A DNA stretch of 64,000 nt from contig CAIPFE010000022.1 in assembly GCA_903864275.1 (NCBI GenBank), positions 62,001-126,000 of the forward strand, given 5' to 3'. Both the position numbers and the translations under genes were made by a program. The notes under the pieces were generated by a model. The model searched no databases and had not been told where the DNA came from. It worked only from the letters and a program-made list of their open reading frames with translations. The DNA comes from an uncultured Mucilaginibacter sp. (lineage in GTDB: Bacteria; Bacteroidota; Bacteroidia; Sphingobacteriales; Sphingobacteriaceae). Shown here piece after piece: positions 1 through 7,527 of the stretch. Each line of letters starts with the position of its first letter. The stretch's first letter is position 1.

Positions 1-84
1 TCAGGTCCGCGCACTTAACTGATTGAAAAATTGAATTTGATAAGCAGTTAAATCATCTGCTTTAACCAGTTCTTTGCGTCCTTT

Positions 85-144
85 GTGAATTCTCGGTGCC
101 CTTAGTGGTAAAAAACTTCACCACTAAGTACACTAAGAATTCAC
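85..144. repeat. Imperfect inverted repeat of CTTAGTG-type words
   Basis: Two 25-nt arms (85-109 and 120-144) match in 21 of 25 positions around a 10-nt loop. The arms are built from the word CTTAGTG and end in GTGAATTCT and its complement. It lies downstream of the leftward SRPBCC gene that ends at 178, so it could form a 3' hairpin on that transcript. It belongs to the class of degenerate word repeats that recurs through the window. The rest of 1-177 shows no gene. Confidence 0.6.
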
Positions 145-177
145 AGGGGACACTATGGAAAAAATTATCGAGCCTTT

Positions 178-615
178 TTATTGGGGAACGCCGGCATGTT
201 CTGTTAACAACTGAAGTAAACTTCCTTTGAAATATTGGTTCCAGCCTGCTTCGCAGCCATTATAACATTCTATCTCCGGTACAAGGCCGATGTGCGTCAT
301 GGTGACCTGTGTCTCATCGCCCACAGCGGAAATTTCAAACACCACGCTGGTTCCGGTCCACTCGGTTTTGTCCTTCAGCCAGGGCAGGTAGCAGTCTGTT
401 ACCAGCCATGCGATTTTTTTACCGGGTATACTTTCGGTAATTTCAAAAGTTACAAAGGTTCCGCTGCTGAAGCGGACGGTAAAAACATCATTTAATTTTT
501 CGGTGCTGCCTTCAATGTTTTTTGCCCACCATTCACGGACCTGGTTGATGGCTTCGAACGCCTCAGCGGGCGTAAAGTCTGCAGCTATGCTGCTTTGATA
601 ATTTTGCTGGTTCAT
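178..615 (-). CDS. SRPBCC (START-like/AHSA1) domain protein
   Basis: 145 residues with the pattern of a single SRPBCC fold: an early helix with FTPAEAFEAINQVREWW, a run of beta strands (FTVRFSSGTFVTFEITE, KIAWLV), then a C-terminal helix (GWNQYFKGSLLQLL). Members of this superfamily bind hydrophobic ligands in a deep cavity, and the ligand is not predictable here. It is cytoplasmic, with no signal peptide. It is the third gene of a leftward operon behind another SRPBCC gene and an ArsR regulator, an arrangement common in Bacteroidota. The gap to the ArsR gene is 35 bp. Function beyond the fold is unknown. Confidence 0.85.
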   Translation of the reverse strand: MNQQNYQSSIAADFTPAEAFEAINQVREWWAKNIEGSTEKLNDVFTVRFSSGTFVTFEITESIPGKKIAWLVTDCYLPWLKDKTEWTGTSVVFEISAVGDETQVTMTHIGLVPEIECYNGCEAGWNQYFKGSLLQLLTEHAGVPQ

Positions 616-650
616 TTTATTAATTTTTTAAATGTGTTTTGATAAATTTC

Positions 651-974
651 TTAGTTCGGTAATTTGTTATTCAACAAATTTTCCAGATTCTTCAGTTTCG
701 ATGTCCAGAACTGGTCGAAGTAATTGAGCCACTCGTGCAGGGCGTTAAACCCGTCCTGCTTCAATGTGCAATGCCGTTCGCGGCCGATGTCCTGAATAGC
801 TATAAATCCCGCGGAATACAATACTTTAATGTGTTTCGAAACCGCGGGGCGGCTCATGTCGAAATTATCGGCCAGGCTGTTGATGGTTAAACTGTCCTTC
901 GACAGCAGCATCAGCATATGCCGCCTGCTCGGGTCGGCAATTACCTGGAATGCGTCAAGCGTTGGTTGTGCCAT
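651..974 (-). CDS. ArsR-family winged-helix repressor
   Basis: 107 residues. The winged helix-turn-helix spans roughly residues 5-85: DPSRRHMLMLLSKDSLTINSLADNF, then the recognition helix MSRPAVSKHIKVLYSAG and the wing ERHCTLKQDG. The SRPAVSKHI recognition helix is typical of the non-metal ArsR branch found next to SRPBCC/AHSA1 genes. No cysteine metal-site motif is visible (only one Cys), so a metal ligand is unlikely. Its start overlaps the end of the upstream SRPBCC gene by 20 bp, which indicates translational coupling. Two palindromes at the operon promoter (1413-1456) are the natural binding sites, so autorepression is inferred. Confidence 0.92.
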   Translation of the reverse strand: MAQPTLDAFQVIADPSRRHMLMLLSKDSLTINSLADNFDMSRPAVSKHIKVLYSAGFIAIQDIGRERHCTLKQDGFNALHEWLNYFDQFWTSKLKNLENLLNNKLPN

Positions 975-1407
975 GATTGGTTTCGTTTAAGCGATCGAGT
1001 ATCTTATGCATATTTTGAAGCCAGCCTGCGTTCATGGCTTCGAAAATTCCGATGTGTTTCAATACCGCAAAATCGCCATGATCCAGTAAAAGCTCCGTGC
1101 CATTATCCTTTGGCTGTAATTCCCACCTTACTACCGACTCGACGTTGGTAGTGCCGTCTCCGGGCCCCAGGTTCCATGAATAAGAAAGGTTTTTGAAGGG
1201 CTCGATCTCCAATACCTTGCAATAGATGATGCCGTCCCAATCGAAAGCTGCTACCGGCTTACTCCGGAATGTAAATTCGTGCCCCTTAACCGGCTGAAAA
1301 TCGCTTTTCATGAGCCAGAGTTCCATCAACTCAGCGTTGGTGAGGTATTCCCAAACCGCCTCGGGCGGATGCTGGAAAAATAATTGGTGTTTAATGCTTG
1401 CTGCCAT
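955..1407 (-). CDS. SRPBCC/AHSA1-family protein
   Basis: 150 residues with a typical AHSA1-like pattern: HQLFFQHPPEAVWEYLTNAELMELWLM near the N-terminus, a beta-rich core (GHEFTFRSKPVAAFDWDGIIYCKVLEIEP, LSYSWNLG, VVRWELQP) and a final helix (GIFEAMNAGWLQNMHKILDRL). It is the first gene of the leftward operon with the ArsR gene (20-bp overlap) and the second SRPBCC gene. The ATG at 1405-1407 lies 5 bp from an operator-like palindrome, so transcription is probably controlled by the partner ArsR protein. The ligand or substrate is unknown. Confidence 0.88.
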   Translation of the reverse strand: MAASIKHQLFFQHPPEAVWEYLTNAELMELWLMKSDFQPVKGHEFTFRSKPVAAFDWDGIIYCKVLEIEPFKNLSYSWNLGPGDGTTNVESVVRWELQPKDNGTELLLDHGDFAVLKHIGIFEAMNAGWLQNMHKILDRLNETNHGTTNA

Positions 1408-1412
1408 AATAA

Positions 1413-1456
1413 GTAACTTTTAAGTTACCCAAATGTATAAGTAACTTTTGAGTTAC
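1413..1456 (-). promoter_or_regulatory. Two ArsR operator-like palindromes
   Basis: GTAACTTTTAAGTTAC (1413-1428) is a perfect 7-bp inverted repeat around TT. GTAACTTTTGAGTTAC (1441-1456) is the same site with one mismatch. Their centres are 28 bp apart. The second sits between the -33 and -7 elements and the first lies between the -7 box and the start codon, so binding would block both polymerase and the ribosome site. The link to the ArsR protein is inference from position. Confidence 0.8.
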
Positions 1457-1461
1457 GCAAA
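1430..1461 (-). promoter_or_regulatory. Bacteroidota-type promoter of the ArsR/SRPBCC operon
   Basis: On the minus strand TTTG (1458-1461) is followed after exactly 20 bp by TACATTTG (1430-1437). This matches the Bacteroidota sigma-A consensus TTTG-N19-21-TAnnTTTG. The start codon at 1405-1407 is about 22 bp downstream of the -7 box. It is the clearest promoter in the window. Confidence 0.75.
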
Positions 1462-1547
1462 TTTATTTTCAAAAAAATTAAAATTATTTTTTTAGCGATT
1501 GATAATCTTAAACAACAAGTAGGTAACTAATTGAAAATATGTGCGTT

Positions 1548-1650
1548 AAACGACTCCCCTCTTGAGAGGGGGCGCGCTGGAATGTGAGGTGGCGGGGGTG
1601 TGTTAGCAGGTATGTTCGTCAACACACCACTCCACCCCTCTCAAGATGGT
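1548..1650. repeat. GC-rich palindromic repeat interrupted by the island
   Basis: CCCCTCTTGAGAGGGG at the left and ACACACCACTCCACCCCTCTC at the right are complementary in blocks (GGTGGCGGGGGTGTGTT against AACACACCACTCCACC). The sequence diverges just before the island end at 1655. GAATCGCGCAGG directly after the island at 3706 could be its continuation, which would make this repeat the insertion target. That last step is inference. Confidence 0.5.
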
Positions 1651-1675
1651 AACTATATATGAGTTGGGACAAAAG

Positions 1676-2200
1676 TTAATTAGTTTTTTCACTTGTGTAA
1701 GTTACCTTAGATAACAAACTGTCAATTTCAAAAGTAGTTGTATATAATAACAGTGCTCCAAACCCATTCTTAGCCCTATATGTATGGCTTATATGATAGG
1801 AAATAGGAGTAGTTTGTTTTTTTTCTGATATATCACGTTCTCTGTTACTAAATTTTTCCAATATGGGGGAACTTTTTGTTGTGATACTATCATATTCCGG
1901 ATGATTAATAGAAAAATCAGGATCGTAACCGTCCTTCCTTTTGTATTTTTTTGCAATATAATTCGCCTTTTTTTCTAAAGCATAATACTCCCTTTTATAC
2001 ATCATGACTGTATCATCATCTAAAGTCGTATCTATTTTATGTACGGTAACAAGTTTGTCAAAGCTAACTGATTCATAGCTATGTGGATCGTTTAAGGTAG
2101 TATCCAGATATTTTTTTACTATACTTTCAGCCTTTTGCTGTTTTGTAAATGTGCAAGCTGATAAAAACACCACAAAGGCAATCAATATATTTTTTTTCAT
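1676..2200 (-). CDS. Small lipoprotein of unknown function, inside island
   Basis: 174 residues starting MKKNILIAFVVFLSACTF, a classic lipoprotein signal with lipobox LSAC. The mature part is Lys- and Tyr-rich, with a predicted helix (KQQKAESIVKKYLDTTLNDPHSYESVSFDKL) and a C-terminal strand pattern (YHISHTYRAKNGFGALLLYTTTFEIDSLL). The N-terminal region resembles small Bacteroidota lipoproteins annotated only as hypothetical. The stop lies almost at the left terminal repeat. It is codirectional with the HEPN-like gene, 169 bp downstream of it. No function can be assigned. Confidence 0.7.
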   Translation of the reverse strand: MKKNILIAFVVFLSACTFTKQQKAESIVKKYLDTTLNDPHSYESVSFDKLVTVHKIDTTLDDDTVMMYKREYYALEKKANYIAKKYKRKDGYDPDFSINHPEYDSITTKSSPILEKFSNRERDISEKKQTTPISYHISHTYRAKNGFGALLLYTTTFEIDSLLSKVTYTSEKTN

Positions 2201-2369
2201 TGTGATAAAGTTACACTATACTTATTCAATTAAAACCAAAATATCCCATATAATTTTATTTTTAAATACACCAAATTATTTTTTAGATTGATCTAAATTT
2301 CGTATATTTATAGTACGCCGGAACAAAAAGGGGGCAATTCTAAGTCGCGATAATTAGAATTGCAACCGT

Positions 2370-2873
2370 TCAGGTGATTGTGGTTTTCAATTTATTAATG
2401 GCGATTATGCAATCTGACATTTTATATATAAGGTTTTGATACTCATCCATAGAATACTCGTGAAATTTTAAACTATCCCTAAATTCCGCAAGCGTTATTA
2501 TTGTTTCATTATGTTCTAATGGGACTACCAAATAGTAATGAGCAAAGCAATTTCTTTCGTCTTGCGCCTCCTGTATATCTTTAAATAAGTTGCTATGTGG
2601 ATATGAATTGTTATTTGTTTTAATAAAACCATTTTTCAATGCTTTATTATTCACTACAGTTGCAAAACATTCTTTTTTTGACTGAAAGTTTAATCTATCT
2701 AATACAATCATTTGAAAATCATACCTTTTATGAGGAACAACCTCAAAGTGTATGACAAGGTAGTCTTCTATGTTTTTTTCTATAGAGTTAAATGTGTCAA
2801 TTAATTTCCCTCGATAATAATACGCGTCTTCCCGGTATTGATTCTTCCATTTTGTTAATTCAGGTTCGTTCAT
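2370..2873 (-). CDS. Unknown protein with HEPN RNase-like RX4H motif, inside island
   Basis: 167 residues, mostly helical, with no signal peptide. DERNCFAHYYL (about residues 107-117) fits the HEPN signature R-[polar]-x3-H, here R-N-C-F-A-H, which is the catalytic motif of HEPN ribonucleases in many toxins and abortive-infection proteins. The flanking helices (FNSIEKNIEDYLVIHFEV; YSMDEYQNLIYKMSDCIIAINKLK) agree with a four-helix HEPN bundle. I cannot confirm the fold. It may be a toxin-like or defence gene carried by the island, but no dedicated antitoxin is recognised next to it. Confidence 0.6.
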   Translation of the reverse strand: MNEPELTKWKNQYREDAYYYRGKLIDTFNSIEKNIEDYLVIHFEVVPHKRYDFQMIVLDRLNFQSKKECFATVVNNKALKNGFIKTNNNSYPHSNLFKDIQEAQDERNCFAHYYLVVPLEHNETIITLAEFRDSLKFHEYSMDEYQNLIYKMSDCIIAINKLKTTIT

Positions 2874-2924
2874 AAAATTTAGGTGTTTTGATAAAAGTAA
2901 GCATAATAACTTAATCGCTAAATA

Positions 2925-3068
2925 ATGGCAAAGAAGAAAGAACCAAAAAAACGACCTGATAAATACGAAAAAAGCACCCTTGCAATCAAAGGTACTTTTG
3001 AACAGGTTATTGCCGCCTCTTTTTTGGGTAAACCGAAAGAAAATCCTGGAAAGGGAAAGGATAAATAA
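2925..3068 (+). CDS. Small basic protein, 47 residues
   Basis: An ORF starting ATGGCAAAGAAG encodes 47 residues: MAKKKEPKKRPDKYEKSTLA, then IKGTFEQVIAASFLG and a PKENPGKGKDK tail. The layout (basic Pro/Lys head, short GTFEQVI-like core, basic tail) resembles a family of tiny Bacteroidota proteins of unknown role that I recall from many genomes. It is divergent from the HEPN-like gene with 51 bp between the starts, and is followed directly by a terminator. An antitoxin role for the neighbour is possible but not shown by sequence. Confidence 0.55.
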   Translation: MAKKKEPKKRPDKYEKSTLAIKGTFEQVIAASFLGKPKENPGKGKDK

Positions 3069-3081
3069 ATTCCATAGATTT

Positions 3082-3106
3082 AAGCCACCTAATAAGTGGC
3101 TTTTTT
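3082..3106 (+). terminator. Rho-independent terminator after the 47-residue gene
   Basis: AAGCCAC (3082-3088) pairs with GTGGCTT (3096-3102) around a 7-nt loop, followed by a T run to 3106. It lies 14 bp after the stop of the small gene, and its T run touches the ATG (3107) of the next gene. It may therefore also affect expression of that gene. Confidence 0.8.
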
Positions 3107-3664
3107 ATGATTAAAACAGAATCTGAACTTTATTTTAAAATTCTTGAATTCCTTTCGATAGATGCTTTTACTAAAAAGCAACACGTAGAAGGATTGTTAT
3201 TTGATTATTTCAAACGAAATAACTTTTATAACATGGAAGACTTAGAAAAAAGAATTGAAGTTATGGTTCTTTTTATTTATAACATGGCTCAAGTGGGACA
3301 CGTAAAATATAGTTCATCAATAGCACTTAACTTAAGTAGAGGTAATTTACTGGCTGATTCAATCCCAACATTAAAAGACTTTTCTGTATGGGCATCAATT
3401 ACACCGGAAGGATTTTTATTTCTAAATAAAGAACGCGATAGACTAAGTGCTAAAATAAATAATAGGCTACAAATTTGGTTGGCAATAATAACGATGATTT
3501 TTATAGGTATGACGGCTGTATATGCAAAGTTTACCTATGACTTACAAAATCGCGAAACATTGAAACAGAAAGAAAAAATCCGATTAATCCAATCATCAAA
3601 AATGACACAGCTAAAAGCAGATACCATAAAAAATCATCGAAAGGAATCGACAAAAAACCATTAA
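3107..3664 (+). CDS. Single-pass membrane protein of unknown function, inside island
   Basis: 185 residues. The N-terminal 115 or so residues are soluble and helical, and may include a winged-helix-like part (ILEFLSIDAFTKKQHVEGLLFDYFKRNN, ending ASITPEGFLFLNKERD). One transmembrane segment follows (about 122-141, IWLAIITMIFIGMTAVYAKF), then a basic, coiled-coil-like tail. The ATG directly abuts the terminator hairpin, leaving no room for a ribosome site. Either translation is leaderless or the true start is further in. It ends 24 bp before the right terminal repeat. Function unknown. Confidence 0.65.
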   Translation: MIKTESELYFKILEFLSIDAFTKKQHVEGLLFDYFKRNNFYNMEDLEKRIEVMVLFIYNMAQVGHVKYSSSIALNLSRGNLLADSIPTLKDFSVWASITPEGFLFLNKERDRLSAKINNRLQIWLAIITMIFIGMTAVYAKFTYDLQNRETLKQKEKIRLIQSSKMTQLKADTIKNHRKESTKNH

Positions 3665-3788
3665 TATGAGCTAAAAGTCGTTTAATCTTGTCCCAACTCA
3701 TATATGAATCGCGCAGGCCGCGCTTTAAAATCCACCTCTTGCACTATTTTTCAATCGCGGAAACTTATAATATTTACTGATACGGCGG

Positions 3789-4874
3789 TTACGGCCGCAC
3801 CGCCCAGGCCAATCCATCGGCCCCGCGCACGTCAATGTGCCCGGTAACGGTTAACGTCTTCAAGTCCACAACCGCAACATAATTATCGGCCGTGCAGCCA
3901 ATAAATGCGCGCGAACCGTCGTCATCCACCAGTATGCCCGCCGCGCCGTGGCCTGTATTCAATCTTTTTATTTCCTTGTGGGTCGCCGCGTCATAAATAA
4001 ACAGGTCCCCGGTTCGCAGGCTGGTAACCAGTACACGTTTGCCATCGGGTGTAAACTTAAGGCGGTTGGCGCCCATTGCTTTTGCATCAATGGTGCTGAC
4101 TAACTTTTTGGCTGCGATATCAATAACGGCAATGGTGCCGTCGTCGGCAGCAGCAGTCCATAATTCCCTGCCGTCGGGTGATACATCAAAACCTTCGGAG
4201 CCTTTGGACACCGGAATAACAGTTTGTATCCAATCCCAATGCGGCGGCGGCGCAAAGCCATTCGGGCCCTGGTTAGGCTTTATAAGGCTGTCCACCAAAA
4301 TGCTGACCGTTCCTGACGATACGTTTGTGGTATATACCTTTTTGCCATCGTTGGTTACGAAGAGCATGTGCGTCCTATCCTGCCCGGTTCCCATCACCCA
4401 GTCGAATTTGCCGCTTGCCGGGTCATAACGCCCAACGGTTTTTGAACCTTCTGCCGTGAACCACACCTTGCCGTCAACAAAGGTAATGCCGTGCGGCCCC
4501 ATTAACGGCCTCGTATCAAGCGTAGGCAGCGCTTTTTGCGCTACAAGGTCGATCACGTTTAATTCATGCAGGCTGCCGCCACCATAAATGGTTACGTAAG
4601 CGGTCTTCCCGTCGGCCGAGGCGATAACCTCGTGCGGGTCGGGGCCAACGGGCACCGTTGCAATTATCTTTAGGCTAACGGGGTCAATAATGGCCAGTAC
4701 ATGGTCGCCTTTTGACAGCGCCAGCAGGGTACGCGCCGGCGTAGATTGCGCCGCGCACCCGCTCGCAGCATAAACTAATATTATCAATAAAAAACCCGCA
4801 GCGGCTGACCTGGTCAGGCTGGATTTGATGGCTTTAATGGTCTTAAAGACCTGGTGATATTGGGCTTTGTTCAT
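3789..4874 (-). CDS. YncE-like beta-propeller lipoprotein
   Basis: 361 residues from the ATG at 4874 (MNKAQYHQ). A start at 4916 adds 14 residues ahead of an otherwise normal signal region and is less likely. The lipobox is YAASGC, giving a membrane-anchored periplasmic protein. The body shows repeated beta-propeller blades of the YVTN/YncE type: GDHVLAIIDPVSLKIIATVPVG, DGKTAYVTIYGGGSLHELNVIDL, DGRELWTAAADDGTIAVIDIAAKKLVSTI, DDGSRAFIGCTADNYVAVVDL. Proteins of this group act as binding scaffolds or as relatives of quinoprotein and nitrite-reductase propellers. No catalytic residues or haem motif are visible. It is transcribed alone. Confidence 0.85.
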   Translation of the reverse strand: MNKAQYHQVFKTIKAIKSSLTRSAAAGFLLIILVYAASGCAAQSTPARTLLALSKGDHVLAIIDPVSLKIIATVPVGPDPHEVIASADGKTAYVTIYGGGSLHELNVIDLVAQKALPTLDTRPLMGPHGITFVDGKVWFTAEGSKTVGRYDPASGKFDWVMGTGQDRTHMLFVTNDGKKVYTTNVSSGTVSILVDSLIKPNQGPNGFAPPPHWDWIQTVIPVSKGSEGFDVSPDGRELWTAAADDGTIAVIDIAAKKLVSTIDAKAMGANRLKFTPDGKRVLVTSLRTGDLFIYDAATHKEIKRLNTGHGAAGILVDDDGSRAFIGCTADNYVAVVDLKTLTVTGHIDVRGADGLAWAVRP

Positions 4875-4969
4875 ATCATTACTAATAAAAATGGGTGACT
4901 TTAGAATCAAGTGCAATGCGCTTTGATGTAAACAAATATAGTGAACGCAACTAATGTTTATCTAAAGCT

Positions 4970-5085
4970 GGGACACAAATCGACCACCAACCGGAGGGCA
5001 TAGACCGGGTATTGTTCCTGACCGACGATGGGACGAAAACACTAAAATTTTGTCTGTGTCCTTTAAATATGGCCGGTGGTCGATT
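4970..5085. repeat. Two interleaved inverted repeats in a 397-bp gene-free stretch
   Basis: AATCGACCACC (4978-4988) is the exact complement of GGTGGTCGATT (5075-5085). GGACACA (4971-4977) is complementary to TGTGTCC (5055-5061). The order is a-b-a'-b', so the stems cannot nest. An RNA would form a pseudoknot or choose between two stems. The rest of 4875-5271 holds a 34-codon ORF at 5161-5265 (MTMMKKSFKLRRQNRASYRN...) just before the ApbE gene, which may be chance or a leader peptide. Confidence 0.45.
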
Positions 5086-5271
5086 AATCCTTTACCATAG
5101 TCTATCGCATTTTAATATACCGCTGCGCTTCGGTTTATTCGTGGTATTGAATCGCAAATAATGACTATGATGAAAAAGTCTTTTAAATTAAGGCGACAAA
5201 ATCGGGCATCGTACCGCAATGAAATATTTATCAAAACGTTATTGCCCTGTTTTATGTTTAATTGATAGTAT

Positions 5272-6795
5272 ATGAAAATATTTAAAAACTTACCGATCGC
5301 AATACTGCTGATAACAGCCTTAAGCAGCGCAGCAATCCCCCCGGGGAAAAATAGCAAAGTCTACATCTCCAACTACGAGAATGTTTTGGGTACCTCGCTC
5401 GAAATAAAAACCGATGCAATTTCGGAGCAGCAGGCAACTGCAGCAGAGGATGCCGCGCTCAATGAAATTGACCGCCTTAATAAAATATTGAGTGGCTACG
5501 ATGCGAACAGTGAATTCAGCCGCTGGATGAAGGCCGGCAAAAAGCCCGTTGCAGTTTCACCGGAGCTTTACGAGGTGCTTTCGCTTTTTGAGCAGTGGCG
5601 CGTTAAAAGCAATGGTGCATTGGATGCCTCGGCCGAAACGATAAGTAAGGTTTGGCGCGATGCCGCAAAACAAAACCGGCTGCCTACCCCGGCGGAATTA
5701 GCCGATGCGGTAAATTTGGTAAAGCAGCAGCATTATGTTTTAAACGCGCAGAACCATACCGCGCAGCGTACCAGTGACGCGCCTTTGATCCTCAATTCAT
5801 TTACCAAAAGCTATATTATGAATAAGGCAGCCGATGCGGCTATGGCTACCGCGGGCGTACACGGTGTTGTGGTGAATATCGGCGGCGATATCCTCGTTCG
5901 CGGAGAACACACCGAGCAGGTGCAGGTGAGCGATCCCAAGGCCGATGCTGAAAATGATCCGCCCGTAGCTGAGGTTCAGATCAATAACAAAACGATCGCG
6001 ACCAGCGGCAACTACCGCCGCGGCGAAATGATAAATGGCAAATGGTACTCCCATATTGTTGACCCGCGCACGGGCATGCCGGCAGGCAATGTGATTAGCT
6101 CGACCGTTATTGCCGACAACGCGACCGACGCGGGGGCACTGGCAACGGCGCTAAGTGTTTTGAGTCCGGGAGAAGGCAGGAAACTGGTTGCCACTATCCC
6201 CGGCGCGGAATACATGCTGATCACTGCTGACGGGAAACAATTTGAAAGCGCAGGCTGGAAAAAGGCCGAACTTCCGTTGAAAAAGCCCGTCCTTAACAGC
6301 ACCCCGTTGGCAGCCAAAGACAAGCTTTGGGACCCCAACTATGAATTGGCCATCAACATTGAACTGGCGACCATCCAGGGGATGCGGGTACATCGCCCCT
6401 ATGTAGCAGTATGGGTGCTTGGCGCAGATAAAAAGCCGGTAAGGCAGATCGCGCTTTGGTACGGCAAGCCGAGGTACCTCGATGAAATGCGCTCCTGGTA
6501 TGCAACTTACTATGATAAATTTTCAACCGGGGCCGGTAACATCAGCTCAACCACAAGCGCTACCCGGTCGCCGGGAAAATACACTTTAAAATGGGACGGA
6601 AAGGACGACAGGGGTAACCTGGTGAAACAGGGAACTTATACTATTTATATAGAAGCTGCAAGGGAGCACGGCACATACCAGCTGATGACGCAGGATATTG
6701 CCGTAAAGCAACCGCAGCATATCGACCTGTCAGGTAATACCGAGATCACTTCGGCTTCGTTCGATTTCCGTAAGAAAACAGATGGAAACCAATAA
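5272..6795 (+). CDS. apbE: FAD:protein FMN transferase (ApbE) with C-terminal DUF2271 domain
   Basis: 507 residues with a signal peptide. Residues about 30-325 form an ApbE domain, with SFTKSYIMNKAAD, VVNIGGDILVRG, TIATSGNYRR, SHIVDPRTGMP and NATDAGALATALS. ApbE covalently attaches FMN to Thr/Ser of target flavoproteins outside the cytoplasm, using FAD and Mg2+. Residues about 350-500 match the DUF2271 pattern (AINIELATIQG, RPYVAVWV, LKWDGKDDRGN, GTYTIYIEAAREHG), which often accompanies PepSY proteins. The next gene overlaps by 14 bp and encodes a PepSY membrane protein, so the two form a redox or flavinylation unit. Confidence 0.92.
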   Translation: MKIFKNLPIAILLITALSSAAIPPGKNSKVYISNYENVLGTSLEIKTDAISEQQATAAEDAALNEIDRLNKILSGYDANSEFSRWMKAGKKPVAVSPELYEVLSLFEQWRVKSNGALDASAETISKVWRDAAKQNRLPTPAELADAVNLVKQQHYVLNAQNHTAQRTSDAPLILNSFTKSYIMNKAADAAMATAGVHGVVVNIGGDILVRGEHTEQVQVSDPKADAENDPPVAEVQINNKTIATSGNYRRGEMINGKWYSHIVDPRTGMPAGNVISSTVIADNATDAGALATALSVLSPGEGRKLVATIPGAEYMLITADGKQFESAGWKKAELPLKKPVLNSTPLAAKDKLWDPNYELAINIELATIQGMRVHRPYVAVWVLGADKKPVRQIALWYGKPRYLDEMRSWYATYYDKFSTGAGNISSTTSATRSPGKYTLKWDGKDDRGNLVKQGTYTIYIEAAREHGTYQLMTQDIAVKQPQHIDLSGNTEITSASFDFRKKTDGNQ

Positions 6796-7438
6796 CCCCA
6801 GCCAGTGGCGGAGGGCCGTTAAAAGGCCTAAAAAAAAGCCTGATACCGTTTGGAAGAAACAAACAGCAGCGCTTTCGCGATGGCTGCATGTCTACCTATC
6901 CATGCTTAGTTTCGTGGTAGTGCTGTTTTTTTCGGTAACCGGGCTAACCCTGAACCACGCGGAGTGGTTTGATGGCAAGCAGGTAGAAAAAAAGTATACC
7001 GGAAATGTACCCATAGCGTGGGTAAAAACGCGCGATACTACGCAAATAAAAAAACTGGAGATCGTGGAGTTGTTGCGCAAAAACTATGGCATTAAAGGGT
7101 ATGTAAGTGACTTCCTCATCCAGGACGACCAGTGCTCAGTCTCATTTAAAGGGCCCGGTTATAGCGCCGATGCTTTTATCAGCCGCAAGGATGGCAAATT
7201 TCAGCTTAGCGAGCTTCGGCTCGGTGTTGTTGCTGTACTGAACGACCTGCACAAAGGGCGCGATAGCGGCAAAGGCTGGAGCTGGCTGATCGATGTTTCG
7301 GCTATATTTTTAACGCTGGTATCCCTCAGCGGCCTGGTCATGCTATTTTTCCTGAAGAAAAAAAGGGTGACCGGGATATTACTTGCAATAATTGGCGGCG
7401 CAATTTGCTGTTTGATCTATTGGCTTTTGGTGCCTTAG
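6782..7438 (+). CDS. PepSY-associated transmembrane protein
   Basis: 218 residues. Membrane segments at about 36-55 (VYLSMLSFVVVLFFSVTGLTL), 165-190 (WLIDVSAIFLTLVSLSGLVMLFFL) and 197-216. The periplasmic part between them carries a PepSY-like fold, with LNHAEWF after helix 1 and VVAVLNDLHKGRDSGKGWSWLID before helix 2. The NDLHKG and GWSWLID blocks are characteristic of PepSY-associated TM proteins. Together with the upstream ApbE-DUF2271 protein it probably moves electrons across the membrane or to an extracytoplasmic flavoprotein. The acceptor is not visible here. Confidence 0.88.
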   Translation: METNNPSQWRRAVKRPKKKPDTVWKKQTAALSRWLHVYLSMLSFVVVLFFSVTGLTLNHAEWFDGKQVEKKYTGNVPIAWVKTRDTTQIKKLEIVELLRKNYGIKGYVSDFLIQDDQCSVSFKGPGYSADAFISRKDGKFQLSELRLGVVAVLNDLHKGRDSGKGWSWLIDVSAIFLTLVSLSGLVMLFFLKKKRVTGILLAIIGGAICCLIYWLLVP

Positions 7439-7527
7439 TCGACGTTTTTTTTAGTCCCGCCCTGGATGTGAAATCTAAAAAAAATAGAAAGTATTAAACT
7501 AATTTTATCGAATCAAAAAAACTTATT

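Larger units (their letters stand above)
1655..3705. mobile_element. Putative transposase-less island with 18-bp terminal inverted repeats
   Basis: ATATATGAGTTGGGACAA (1655-1672) and TTGTCCCAACTCATATAT (3688-3705) are perfect reverse complements and enclose 2051 bp. The interior is visibly more AT-rich than both flanks. Four small genes fill it: two leftward (ending 4 bp from the left repeat) and two rightward (ending 24 bp from the right repeat), diverging from the centre. No transposase or recombinase is present and no clear target duplication is visible. A non-autonomous mobile cassette is the simplest reading. An old composite of repeats is the alternative. Confidence 0.6.

Noticed and set aside
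178..495. Plus-strand open frame opposite the first SRPBCC gene
   Set aside because: No domain or plausible start; the opposite strand has a clear SRPBCC protein.
5112..5357. Minus-strand frame across the ApbE start
   Set aside because: It overlaps the signal peptide of ApbE and shows no domain.
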